In this document: one piece after another, positions 40,501 to 51,101 of the stretch
How positions within the stretch are numbered: the stretch's first letter is position 1
Layout: every line of letters starts with the position of its first letter
Assembly: GCF_001514205.1 (NCBI RefSeq)
Contig: NZ_KQ948790.1
Location: 1 to 64,000 of the forward strand
Origin: Streptomyces griseoruber
GTDB taxonomy: Bacteria > Actinomycetota > Actinomycetes > Streptomycetales > Streptomycetaceae
Reading direction: 5' to 3'
DNA: 64,000 bases
Position numbers and translations under genes: made by a program
The notes under the pieces: generated by a model
Seen by the model: only the letters and a program-made list of their open reading frames with translations
What the model was told of the DNA's origin: nothing
Database searches by the model: none

Positions 40501-42471
40501 GCTCCCGCCGCCCAGCCCCCTGGGGATGCGCAGCCCGAAGTCGTAGATCCAGGCCACCGACCGGTCCGAGCAGCGCAGTTCGTACGGCCGCTCGTCGATG
40601 ACCTCGACACCGAGCCGGTTCAGCACCGGCAGCACCGCCGACAGGGAGATCGCGTCGCCCTTGCGGTAGATCTTGAAGCGGCGCTCGTCGGGCGCGGCGC
40701 CCACCGGCTCGTACAGGCTGAGCGAGAAGCTCTGCTCCTCGGTGAGCCGTTCGAGGTGGACGAGGTCGGCGACCGCGGCGCGCGGGGTGTGGTCGGCCTT
40801 GTAGCCCTCGGTGAAGTTGTTGTAGCGGCGCAGCAGCTCGGCGGCCCGCTCCTCGCCGAGTTCGGCGGTGAGCGCCTCGGCGAACGCGTCGGCCCAGGAC
40901 CGGGCGGCCTCCACGAGACGCGCCTCGATACGGTCCTTGTCGGACTCCGACAGCTCCGGCAGCTCGGTGCCCGGCGCGACCCGGACCACGAAGTGCAGCC
41001 GGGACAGGATCGACTCCGTGTTCCAGGCGGTGAAGTCGACGCTCGTCCCGGCGAGCTCCTCCTTCAGGATGTCGATGATCCGCAGCCGTACCCCGGTGGT
41101 GTAGCGGTCGCGGGGCAGGTAGACGAGCGCCGAGTAGTAGCGCCCGTACTCGTCCTGGCGCAGGTAGAGCCGCAGCCGGCGGCGCTCCTGGAGGTACAGC
41201 ACCGAGGTGACGATGGAGCGCAGCTCGTCGACCGGGGTCTGGAACAGCTCGTCGCGGGGATACGTCTCCATGATCTGGAGCAGGTCGCGCCCGTCGTGGC
41301 TGTTGGGCGAGAACCCGGCGCCCGTCAGGACGTCGGCGACCTTGCGCCGCACGACCGGGACCCGCACCACGGACTCGGTGTAGGCGGCGGAGGAGAACAG
41401 TCCGAGGAAACGGCGCTCCCCGACGACGTTGCCCTCGGCGTCGAACTTCTTCACCCCGACGTAGTCGAGGTACGACGGCCGGTGCACGGTGGCCCGGCTG
41501 TTGGCCTTGGTCAGGACGAGCAGCTTGTGCTCGCGGGCCTTGGCGCGGGCGTCGGCCGGCAGCCGCTCGAACGACGGGCTGACGGGGTGGGCGTCCTCAC
41601 CGGAGTGGTGCGGGTCGGCGCGCAGAATGCCGAGCCCGGTGCCGGGCACGGCCGCGAGGGAGTCGTCCTCGCGCAGCTGGTACTCGCGGTAGCCGAGGAA
41701 GGTGAAGTGGTCGGTGGCGAGCCAGCGCAGCAGCTCCCGCGCCTCCTCGACATCGGCGGAGGGCAGATCGCCGGGCCTGGGCTCCTCGGTGAGACCGTCG
41801 GCGATCCGCAGCGCCGAGTCCCGCATCTTCTCCCAGTCCTCGACGGCCTCCCGGACGTCGGAGAGCACCCGCAGCAGATCGGCGGTGACCTGCTTGAGGT
41901 CGGCGCGGTCGGTCTCGCGGTCCATCTCGACATGGATCCACGACTCGATGTGCGCGTCGTGCGGAAGACCGGCGGCGGGCGCCGCGGGCAGCACCTCGAT
42001 CAGCTTGCCGGTCACATCGCGCCGCACCACGACCTGCGGATGCACGACGAGGTGGATGCCGCGTCCCTGCCGGGTCAGCTCGTTGGTGACGGAGTCGACG
42101 AGGAAGGGCATGTCGTCGGTGACGACCTCGACGACGGAGTGGCTGCACGTCCAGCCGTTCTCCTCGACGGTCGGGGTGTGGACCCGGACGTTGGCGGTTC
42201 CCTGCGGTCGGTTCTCGGCGAGCCGGTAGTGGGAGAGAGCGGCTCCGAAGACATCGACCGGGTCGCGGTCCTTGAGGTCCTCCGGGGCGGTGTGCAGGTA
42301 GTAGCGCTGGAGGAACGCGAGCAGGGCGTCGTGGTCCGGGGTGCCCGGAGCTCCTGGCGTGCCCTCGCCCGTCGTCCCAGTCGGTAGGTACCCCCCGACC
42401 GGGCTGTTCTCAGCGACCCGCGCCGCCCTCTCGAGCAGCTCGGCCTTGGCTTCGTCCAGCTTGGTCTGCAT
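37522..42471 (-). CDS. gdhB: NAD-dependent glutamate dehydrogenase, large 180-kDa class
   Basis: 1649 aa, the normal size of the large GDH first characterised in Streptomyces clavuligerus. It oxidises glutamate to 2-oxoglutarate and ammonia in the cytoplasm. The N-terminal ~700 residues contain ACT-like regulatory modules. The catalytic core has KVARGGLRWSDR near 845, VPVGAKGGFV near 880 and the dinucleotide motif GIGDMSGDVFGNG near 1015. A helical C-terminal domain ends at HS. Start ATG 42471. A long antisense frame (37528-42387) is a codon-bias shadow. It is transcribed alone from the 539-bp gap upstream. Confidence 0.96.
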   Translation of the reverse strand: MQTKLDEAKAELLERAARVAENSPVGGYLPTGTTGEGTPGAPGTPDHDALLAFLQRYYLHTAPEDLKDRDPVDVFGAALSHYRLAENRPQGTANVRVHTPTVEENGWTCSHSVVEVVTDDMPFLVDSVTNELTRQGRGIHLVVHPQVVVRRDVTGKLIEVLPAAPAAGLPHDAHIESWIHVEMDRETDRADLKQVTADLLRVLSDVREAVEDWEKMRDSALRIADGLTEEPRPGDLPSADVEEARELLRWLATDHFTFLGYREYQLREDDSLAAVPGTGLGILRADPHHSGEDAHPVSPSFERLPADARAKAREHKLLVLTKANSRATVHRPSYLDYVGVKKFDAEGNVVGERRFLGLFSSAAYTESVVRVPVVRRKVADVLTGAGFSPNSHDGRDLLQIMETYPRDELFQTPVDELRSIVTSVLYLQERRRLRLYLRQDEYGRYYSALVYLPRDRYTTGVRLRIIDILKEELAGTSVDFTAWNTESILSRLHFVVRVAPGTELPELSESDKDRIEARLVEAARSWADAFAEALTAELGEERAAELLRRYNNFTEGYKADHTPRAAVADLVHLERLTEEQSFSLSLYEPVGAAPDERRFKIYRKGDAISLSAVLPVLNRLGVEVIDERPYELRCSDRSVAWIYDFGLRIPRGLGGGSTDLLGDDGRERFQEAFAATWTGRAENDGFNALVLGAGLNWRQAMVLRAYAKYLRQAGSTFSQDYMEDTLRTNVHTTRLLVSLFEARMSPGRQRAGLEIVDALLEELDAALDQVASLDEDRILRSFLTVIKATLRTNFFQTTEDGAPHAYVSMKFDPQVIPDLPAPRPAFEIWVYSPRVEGVHLRFGKVARGGLRWSDRREDFRTEILGLVKAQMVKNTVIVPVGAKGGFVAKQLPDPGVDRDAWLAEGIASYRTFISALLDITDNMVAGEVVPPSDVVRHDEDDTYLVVAADKGTATFSDIANEVAGSYGFWLGDAFASGGSAGYDHKAMGITARGAWESVKRHFRDMGVDTQVEDFTVVGIGDMSGDVFGNGMLLSEHIRLVAAFDHRHIFIDPNPDAAVSYAERRRLFELPRSSWADYNADLISTGGGVFPRTAKAIPVNAHIRQALGIEAGVTKLTPADLMKAILSAPVDLLWNGGIGTYVKAGTESNADVGDKANDPIRVDGQDLRVKVVGEGGNLGLTQLGRIEFARQGGRINTDAIDNSAGVDTSDHEVNIKILLNGLVTDGDMTVKQRNKLLAEMTDEVGALVLRNNYAQNTAIANALAQSKDMLHAQQRFLRHLVREGHLDRALEFLPTDRQIRERLGSGHGLTGPETAVLLAYTKITVSDELLQTSLPDDPYLRGLLYAYFPTALREQFPEHIDSHPLRREITTTVLVNDTVNTGGTTYLHRLREETGASLEEIVRAQTAARAIFRSAPVWDAVEELDNTVEAAVQTRIRLHSRRLVERGTRWLLNNRPQPLQLAETVEFFADRVEQVWSQLTKLLRGADLEWWQKIYDELSGAGVPDELASRVAGFSSAFPALDIVSVADRMGKDPQDVAEVYYDLADRLHITQLMDRIIELPRADRWQSMARASIREDLYAAHAALTADVLAVGNGTSTPEQRFEAWDEKNAAILGRARTTLEEIQGSETFDLANLSVAMRTMRTLLRTHS

Positions 42472-43010
42472 TGTCCTCTGACTCCTGTCGCGCGCCGTTG
42501 CGTGACGTAGAAGGAAGTACGGTCTCTTCCCTTGCGACTCGACGCCACAGCCCGGGGTCTCCGGTCCGCTCCGACGCTATGCCGCAAGATGAGATGAGCG
42601 GGGGGTTATCGGCCATTCTCGACACCGCCGCAGGGTGTGACGCTGCTCTCCGCGCCGCGCCTTCTGTGCGTGTGTCCGGCGTCCCGGGGTCCCTTGCGCC
42701 CCTGTCCCGCCCGCAAGAACCAGCGTCCGCCGCCCGGCCGCGGAGATGGTCCGCACGCACCGGGCGCAGGGCAGGGGCAACAGAACCCCCGCGAACTATC
42801 GCGCTGATCACGCCACTAAGGCTATCGCTCCCCACCGGGGACCCGTCATGAGCCGTATGTGTACAAAACAAGGGGCAGAACTTTGACGTTCTGCACAGGG
42901 ACGGGGACGGGGGCGGGGAACCGAGGGTGCCCGGGACGGAGAAGTCGACGCCGGCGCCTCGGCCGAGGGACCCTGAGGCTGACAGCGCCCGCGAGAGAGG
43001 AGCCGCCACC
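42472..43010. other. Divergent gap between gdhB and the DJ-1/PfpI gene
   Basis: 539 bases without a convincing gene. It should hold both promoters. The only structured element I see is the palindrome at 42875-42894, close to an A-rich gtgtacaaaacaa stretch that may be part of the plus-strand promoter. Confidence 0.5.
42875..42894. promoter_or_regulatory. 20-bp inverted repeat upstream of the DJ-1/PfpI gene
   Basis: GCAGAAC-tttgac-GTTCTGC has perfect 7-bp arms and is A/T-rich for this genome. It lies 116 bases before the ATG at 43011. A candidate operator; the regulator is unknown. Confidence 0.4.
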
Positions 43011-43577
43011 ATGTCCGCGAAGATCCTCATCGTCACCGGCGACGCAGCGGAGTCCCTGGAAGTCCTCTACCCCTACCAGCGCCTGCGCGAAGAGGGCTAC
43101 GAGGTCCACATCGCCGCCCCCACCCGAAAGAAGCTCCGGTTCGTCGTCCACGACTTCGAGCCCGGCTTCGACACCTACACCGAGAAACCCGGCTACACCT
43201 GGCCCGCCGACCTCGCCTTCTCCGAGGTCGACCCCGGCCAGTACGCCGCCGTCGTCATCCCCGGCGGCCGCGCCCCCGAGTACCTGCGCAACGACCCCGA
43301 ACTCCGCAAGATCCTCAAGTCGTTCTTCGACGCCGACAAACCCGTGGCACAGATCTGCCACGGCCCCCTGCTCACCGCCGCCGCCGACGCGCTGAGCGGG
43401 CGCCGGGTCACCGCCTATCCCGCGCTGGAGCTCGACATGCAGTCGGCCGGCGCCACCTTCCAGGACAGCGAGGCCGTGGTCGACGGCACCCTCGTCTCGG
43501 CCCGGGTCTGGCCCGATCACCCGGCCTGGATGCGCGCGTTCCTGAGGGTGCTGCGTGAGAAGGCCCCGGCCGGCTGA
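43011..43577 (+). CDS. DJ-1/PfpI-family protein
   Basis: 188 aa from ATG 43011 (RBS agaggag). Fold of the class-I glutamine-amidotransferase superfamily, with Glu14 (AAESLEV), the nucleophile Cys116-His117 in AQICHGPLL, and GGRAPEYLRND. Members act as deglycases, proteases or glyoxalase-like stress proteins, and the reaction is unsettled in this subgroup. A hairpin follows its stop codon. Confidence 0.9.
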   Translation: MSAKILIVTGDAAESLEVLYPYQRLREEGYEVHIAAPTRKKLRFVVHDFEPGFDTYTEKPGYTWPADLAFSEVDPGQYAAVVIPGGRAPEYLRNDPELRKILKSFFDADKPVAQICHGPLLTAAADALSGRRVTAYPALELDMQSAGATFQDSEAVVDGTLVSARVWPDHPAWMRAFLRVLREKAPAG

Positions 43578-43586
43578 CCGCTCCCG

Positions 43587-43619
43587 GGTGCGGCGCCGGC
43601 TCCGCGGGGGCGCCGCACC
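43587..43619 (+). terminator. Terminator of the DJ-1/PfpI gene
   Basis: A perfect 11-bp GC stem (ggtgcggcgcc / ggcgccgcacc) 10 bases past the stop codon. Confidence 0.75.
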
Positions 43620-43620
43620 G

Positions 43621-43777
43621 TGCGCGGTGCCTCGCCGCCCGCCGTGCGGGGGAGGCGGACGAATCCCTCGAAGGCGCCGTCGGCCCCGAAACGCGGGCCG
43701 GACGGGACGCGGACCCCGACCCGCTCGCCCGCCTCGGCGATGCGCGAGCCGGACAGGCCCTCGGCCCGGACCGTCAC
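43621..43777 (-). pseudogene. C-terminal remnant resembling a MocR-type PLP aminotransferase regulator
   Basis: A minus-strand frame starting GTG at 43777, inside the HAD stop codon (GTGA), reads VTVRAEGLSGSRIAEAGERV and then GVRVPSGPRFGADGAFEGFVRLPRT. The GVRV.PGPRF..DGAFE...RLP pattern is the C-terminal signature of MocR/GntR-aminotransferase proteins. The rest of such a ~450-aa protein is not found, so this is a fragment. Its ragged 3' end merges with the DJ-1 terminator. Resemblance is by eye. Confidence 0.5.
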
Positions 43778-44445
43778 GCGGCGGCCCGGGAGGCGACCTC
43801 CACCGCCTCCTCGAGGGTGTCCACCACCGGTACGCCCACCGCCTCCAGGCTCGCCCGGCTGTGCGAGCCGCCGGTGTAGAGCACGGCGTGCGCACCCGCG
43901 TGCAGCGCCGCCACCGCGTCGTCGGCGGCATCCCCGATCACCACGGTCCGGGCGGGCTCCACCGACCTCCCCAGTGCGGCGAGATGCCGCACCATGTGCT
44001 CCGCCTTGCTCCCCCCGGACGGCCCGACCCGTCCGTCCACCCGCACGAAGTGCGGCTCTATGCCGAAGCCCCGCACCACCGGCACCAGCTCCTCGTGCAC
44101 ATACATGCTCAGCAGGGACTGGCTGTGCCCCGCCGAACGCCACCCCGTGAGCAGTTCCACCGCCCCTTCGGTGAGCCCGCACCTCACCCGGTGCTGGGCG
44201 TAGTACCGGTGGAAGATCTCGTCCATGAGCTCCCACTCGGCGTCCGTCGGGAGCCGCCCCATGAGCCGCTCGTAGAACTTCGGCACCGGCACGCAGTACA
44301 GCGCCCGGTACCGCTCCAGCGTCAGCGGCTCCAGGCCCAGCTCCGCGAACGCCGCGTTCGTCGCCCCTATGATCGCGTCGTTGTCATTGAGCAGCGTCCC
44401 GTTCCAGTCCCAGACGATGTGCGCCGCCACCTGCTGTTTCCCCAT
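43774..44445 (-). CDS. HAD-superfamily hydrolase
   Basis: 223 aa from ATG 44445; the ORF is open upstream, but homology starts at HIVWDWNGT. Motif I is DWNGT, with Asn in place of the usual second Asp; motif II is SLLSMY; motif III is the Lys in GGSKAEH; motif IV is VVIGDAADDAVAA. A helical cap (about 20-100) suggests a small-molecule phosphatase of the phosphoglycolate/beta-phosphoglucomutase type. The D-x-N variant makes the exact chemistry uncertain. Downstream it abuts the MocR-like remnant. Confidence 0.82.
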   Translation of the reverse strand: MGKQQVAAHIVWDWNGTLLNDNDAIIGATNAAFAELGLEPLTLERYRALYCVPVPKFYERLMGRLPTDAEWELMDEIFHRYYAQHRVRCGLTEGAVELLTGWRSAGHSQSLLSMYVHEELVPVVRGFGIEPHFVRVDGRVGPSGGSKAEHMVRHLAALGRSVEPARTVVIGDAADDAVAALHAGAHAVLYTGGSHSRASLEAVGVPVVDTLEEAVEVASRAAA

Positions 44446-44539
44446 GCAGCAAACGTACCCGCCGGCACCGACAGTCAAGAGCGCAGACCACCTCGCGCCC
44501 CCGCTCCGGGCGCCCGCCCCCTCGGTCGCCCTCCGCCCC

Positions 44540-45055
44540 TCAGTCGCCGGCACCCACCAGGTTCGGGATCTCCTGCGTGGCGAACCACAGCAGCTCGTGG
44601 TCCTCGGCCCCGTCCACCACGAACTGGGCGTCGTCGTCCCCGCCGTCCGCCGCCCCGAGCGCCTCCGCCGCCGCGGCCACGTCCGCCTCCGCGTCCCCGG
44701 CGTCGACGTGCACCGCGGCCGCCCTGGCCAGCGTCACGGTCCCCGACACCCGCACCTCGCCGAGCGCCGCCGGGTCCAGCCCCCGGTCGGGGTCCACCTC
44801 GGTCGCGCGGTCGGGCACGTCGACGGCGACCACGACCCTGCGGCGCGGCGCGCCCCGGTCCGCCGCGAGCAGCCGCAGCGAGGCGAGCGCGGCCCGGCTC
44901 AGCGCCGCGTACTCCAGTTCCTCGATGTCGTCGGACAGGTACCACTCGCGCAACGCGGGCGTGACGGCGTAGGCGACGAGCGGCCCGGACCCCAGCTCCC
45001 CCGTCTTGTGCGCCTCGGCGAGGCCGGGGAGGGTCAGGGGGACGTAGACGCGCAT
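44540..45055 (-). CDS. Conserved actinobacterial protein of unknown function (DUF6912-like)
   Basis: 171 aa from ATG 45055. Starts MRVYVPLTLPGLAE, then LVAYAVTPALREWY and EYAALSRAALASLRLL, and ends with ELLWFATQEIPNLV. No signal peptide or TM segment. The Ala/Asp-rich C-terminal half is low in complexity. The family is widespread in actinobacteria near secA and the Rv3235-like gene, but I know of no function. DUF number from memory. Confidence 0.75.
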   Translation of the reverse strand: MRVYVPLTLPGLAEAHKTGELGSGPLVAYAVTPALREWYLSDDIEELEYAALSRAALASLRLLAADRGAPRRRVVVAVDVPDRATEVDPDRGLDPAALGEVRVSGTVTLARAAAVHVDAGDAEADVAAAAEALGAADGGDDDAQFVVDGAEDHELLWFATQEIPNLVGAGD

Positions 45056-45383
45056 GGCAGGCCGCTCTTTTCGTCGTCGGATTCGGCCCGGACGCTCGGC
45101 CCGGAGGACCTTCAGGATACGTGCGGCCGTCCCCTTTCGGGCCCCTCCCCGCACACCGCAAGGCGTCCACCCCACGCCTCGAAATTCACCCCCCACACCG
45201 CCCTCACCGGGACTTTCCCCTCCGCCGACCACCCTGATAGGTGAACCGCCCCCCACCCCCTCGGCTACTTTCCGCCCACTTGCCCTCACTCACCGCAACC
45301 ACATACAAGATCGACGACGGCAAGTTACCGACCGGTAGAAGGTCGGGCCGGCCAACCCATCAAGTCGATCCGACGGGGACACG
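45056..45383. other. Divergent gap between the DUF6912-like and Rv3235-like genes
   Basis: 328 bases, very C-rich on the plus strand and poor in codon periodicity. It contains the small palindrome at 45326-45337. No gene is supported. Confidence 0.5.
45326..45337. promoter_or_regulatory. Small palindrome taccgaccggta
   Basis: A 12-bp near-perfect palindrome (TACCG-ac-CGGTA), of the length and form often bound by TetR proteins, 46 bases before the Rv3235-like start. Chance is possible. Confidence 0.3.
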
Positions 45384-45962
45384 ATGAACAAGGTCATGAC
45401 GAGGAAGCACACCCCCGCCACCCGAGCCGCCACCCCTGTCACAGGTGCGACGGCGGGCAGTCGTGCCGCCGGGACGGCACAGGCGGGCACAACGGCACCC
45501 GGCACCGCCGGCACCCGCCCACCGGGCCGCCGCGACCCCCGCCGCCCCGCAGCCACCCCACCCCGCACCCGCCAGACCCATCCGCACAGCCCCCAGCGCC
45601 CCTCTCCCGCCCCGCCCCAGCCCCGCCCCACCGATCTCTTCGCCGACCGCCTCCTCGCGGTCCTCAGCGGCCGGCGCCCCGTCCACTCGATGCTCCGCCA
45701 CACCCTGGGCAGCGCCTACGACGACCTCTCCCACCTCGCCGAACGCGGCCCCCTGCGCACCCCCCGCGGCGCCGGCCCGACCGTCCGGGACATCGGCTAC
45801 TACGTCCCCCGCCCCGGCGCCATCGAGGCCTTCGCCCGCATCGGCACCGGTGACCGGCTGCGCGCCATGGCCTTCCGCCTGGAACTCGGCACCGACCACC
45901 GCTGGCGCTGCACCGCCGTGGAACTCGACGGCCCCCGCAGGCCCCGCGACCAGGACGACTGA
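45384..45962 (+). CDS. Rv3235-family protein
   Basis: 192 aa from ATG 45384. The first ~80 residues are Thr/Ala/Arg/Pro-rich and probably disordered. The conserved core begins at TDLFADRLLAVLSGRRPVHS and runs through RDIGYYVPRPGAIEAFARI to the RWRCTAVELDGP end, as in mycobacterial Rv3235 next to secA. Function unknown. It is convergent with secA, with a terminator between. Confidence 0.82.
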   Translation: MNKVMTRKHTPATRAATPVTGATAGSRAAGTAQAGTTAPGTAGTRPPGRRDPRRPAATPPRTRQTHPHSPQRPSPAPPQPRPTDLFADRLLAVLSGRRPVHSMLRHTLGSAYDDLSHLAERGPLRTPRGAGPTVRDIGYYVPRPGAIEAFARIGTGDRLRAMAFRLELGTDHRWRCTAVELDGPRRPRDQDD

Positions 45963-45988
45963 ACCCCACCCGGGTCCGGACACACGAA

Positions 45989-46019
45989 AGGGCCGGGTCA
46001 CCCGAGGCGACCCGGCCCT
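45989..46019. terminator. Bidirectional terminator between the Rv3235-like gene and secA
   Basis: An 11-bp stem (agggccgggtc / gacccggccct) with a 9-base loop between convergent genes. Confidence 0.85.
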
Positions 46020-46034
46020 CACCACCGCCGACGG

Positions 46035-48878
<2,844 letters not shown>

Positions 48879-49245
48879 GGGGGTTGGTCTCCTTGCCGGT
48901 CGGGCCTGGCACGGTCGGTTTCCATTTGACTCACTGAGCAACGGCCATCGTATGCGAGGACCCCGCCACGCCGGGAGGCCTGCCGTGACGAGGACCGCAC
49001 ACTGTCGCGCACACGCGCCAAAATCTTCTTCAAACAGGACAACGTCCGGCCCCCGCCGATGGTGCCGCTCCCCCTCCACGAATTGCGCGAATTGTGATCA
49101 CCCGCTCACGCCCCGCAAAACCGGCACGGCCGACACGCCCCCGGCCCCACGGACGGACGCCAACCACGCGACCGGCGAACCCCGCGCACCGACGCCGCCC
49201 GCAAACCGATGGCGCCCGCCCGCCGGACCCCACCACAATCTCCCG
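48879..49245. other. Divergent gap between secA and a GNAT gene
   Basis: 367 bases with no gene. A possible secA -10 (TACGAT on the minus strand, 48947-48952). A direct repeat cgaattg occurs at 49079-49085 and 49088-49094 in an otherwise GC-rich stretch. Confidence 0.45.
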
Positions 49246-49827
49246 ATGGAGCCCGTCACCCTCACCACCGACCGCCTGGTCCTGCGCCCCCTCGGCCCCC
49301 AGGACACCGACGCCGTCCACGCCGCCGCCCAGGACCCCGACATCCGGCGCTGGACCACCATCCCCTCCCCCTACCTCCCCGAACACGCCCGCAGCTTCAC
49401 CGAACAGGTCGCCCCCGACGGCTGGGCCGACGCCTCCATGTACACCTTCGGCGTGTTCCTCCCCGACGGAACCCTCACCGGCATGCTCGGACTCACCATG
49501 CGCTCCCTCGGCACCGCCGAGATCGGCTTCTGGACCGCCAAGGAACACCGCGGCCACGGCTACACCACCGAGGCCGCCCTCAGCGCCACCCGCTGGGCCT
49601 TCACCCACCTAGCCGTCGACCGCGTCGAATGGCGCGCCGAAGTCGGCAACCAGGCCTCCCTCGCGGTCGCCCGGCACGCCGGCTTCACCCTGGAGGGCAC
49701 CCTCCGCTCCGCCCTCAACAACAAGGGCGTACGACGCGACTGCTGGGTCGGCTCCCTCCTCCCCTCCGACCTCGGCCTGCCCTCGGCGGCCCCCTACCTG
49801 CCGCCACCGGCCCGGCACACGCCATAG
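49246..49827 (+). CDS. GNAT-family N-acetyltransferase
   Basis: 193 aa from ATG 49246. RimJ/RimL-like acetyltransferase: LTTDRLVLRPL start, then IGFWTAKEHRGHGYTTEA with the acetyl-CoA loop (R-G-x-G-Y), VEWRAEVGNQASLAVARHAGFTLEG. The substrate could be a ribosomal protein N-terminus or a small amine. The frame is open upstream into the secA gap, but the family start is here. Confidence 0.9.
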   Translation: MEPVTLTTDRLVLRPLGPQDTDAVHAAAQDPDIRRWTTIPSPYLPEHARSFTEQVAPDGWADASMYTFGVFLPDGTLTGMLGLTMRSLGTAEIGFWTAKEHRGHGYTTEAALSATRWAFTHLAVDRVEWRAEVGNQASLAVARHAGFTLEGTLRSALNNKGVRRDCWVGSLLPSDLGLPSAAPYLPPPARHTP

Positions 49828-49891
49828 GCCCCCACGGGACGAATCCCCAGCTCACCCCGCACTGTCAGTGCCACCGCCTATCGTGCGCCCC

Positions 49892-51076
49892 ATGACGACC
49901 CCGCGCCCCGCCACCGAGCTCTCCGCAGACGAAGCCCGCAGGATCGCCCTGCGCGCCCAGGGCTTCCTCGGCAGCCCCGACCGCAAGGCCGGCGTCCGCG
50001 GCATCCTCCGCCACCTCGGCGCGGTGCAACTCGACACCATCTCCGTCCTCGCCCGCTCCCACGAACTGATCCCCTACGCCCGCCTCGGACGCGTGGGCCG
50101 CACGACCGTCGAGGACGCCTACTGGAAGGACACCCACGCCTTCGAGTACTGGTCCCACGCCGCCTGCATCCTCCCCATCGAGGAATGGCCCCACTTCGCC
50201 TTCCGCCGCCGCGCCTACCGCAACCGCCCCCACTGGAACCACGACCTCCCCGAGGGCACCTACGACCAGGTCGTCAAACAGCTCCGCACCGAAGGCCCCC
50301 TCACCGCCACCGAACTCGGCGGCGCGAAGAAGACCAGCGAATGGTGGGACTGGTCCGGCACCAAGGTCGCCGTCGAACGCGCCCTGATGTACGGCGAGGT
50401 GGTCTGCGTGGAGCGCCGCGGCTGGAAACGCGTCTACGACCTCGCCGAGCGCGCCGTCCCCGCCGACCTGCTGCACGACGAACTCGACGACACCGCATGC
50501 CTGCGCCGCCTGGTCCGCCTGGCCGGCCAGTCCCTCGGCGTCGGCACACGCGCGGACATCGCCGACTACCACCGCATCAGGGGCGAACAGGTCGACGCGG
50601 TGATCGCCGACTCGGGCCTGGTCCCGGTCACCGTCGAGGGCTGGGGCAAACCGGCCTGGGCCGACCCGGCGGCCCTGGCGACACCGCCACGCGGCCGCCA
50701 CCGCACCACCCTGCTGTCCCCGTTCGACTCACTCATCTGGGAACGGGCACGCACCGAGCGGATCTTCGGCTTCACCCACCGCCTCGAGGCCTACGTCCCC
50801 AAGCCCAAGCGGATCCACGGCTACTTCGCGATGCCCGTCCTGGCCGGCGGCCGGCTCGTGGGCCGCGTGGACCCGGCCCGCGAGGGCCGCACCCTGGTCG
50901 CCAGACAGGTCAGCCTGGACAGCCCCAAGGCCGTGCCCGCGGTCGCGGAGGCACTGGTCGAGGCGGCGAGCTGGGTGGACTGCACGGACGTACGCGTGGA
51001 ACGGGTCGACGCACCGGAACTGCGCGACGCCCTCACCCAGGCGGTGACGCGCGCCCTGGTCACCGCCCTGCGCTGA
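49892..51076 (+). CDS. YcaQ-type winged-helix DNA glycosylase (interstrand crosslink repair)
   Basis: 394 aa from ATG 49892. Three winged-helix modules (HTH_42 family). The catalytic loop reads VQLDTI: the QxD motif of YcaQ (AlkX), as opposed to QxQ of AlkZ. YWSHAACILPIEEWPHF and LLSPFDSLIWERART are family blocks. It is expected to remove N7-alkylguanine, including nitrogen-mustard type crosslinks. Streptomyces use such enzymes for housekeeping or self-resistance. No biosynthetic cluster for an alkylator is seen nearby, so general repair is more likely. Confidence 0.85.
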   Translation: MTTPRPATELSADEARRIALRAQGFLGSPDRKAGVRGILRHLGAVQLDTISVLARSHELIPYARLGRVGRTTVEDAYWKDTHAFEYWSHAACILPIEEWPHFAFRRRAYRNRPHWNHDLPEGTYDQVVKQLRTEGPLTATELGGAKKTSEWWDWSGTKVAVERALMYGEVVCVERRGWKRVYDLAERAVPADLLHDELDDTACLRRLVRLAGQSLGVGTRADIADYHRIRGEQVDAVIADSGLVPVTVEGWGKPAWADPAALATPPRGRHRTTLLSPFDSLIWERARTERIFGFTHRLEAYVPKPKRIHGYFAMPVLAGGRLVGRVDPAREGRTLVARQVSLDSPKAVPAVAEALVEAASWVDCTDVRVERVDAPELRDALTQAVTRALVTALR

Positions 51077-51101
51077 ACGACCTCACCGGCCCCCGGCGGC
51101 C

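Noticed and set aside
37528..42387. 1619-codon open frame antisense to gdhB
   Set aside because: High-GC codon bias opens the opposite strand. Its protein is Val/Leu/Arg/Gly-rich with no domain pattern, and gdhB explains the DNA.
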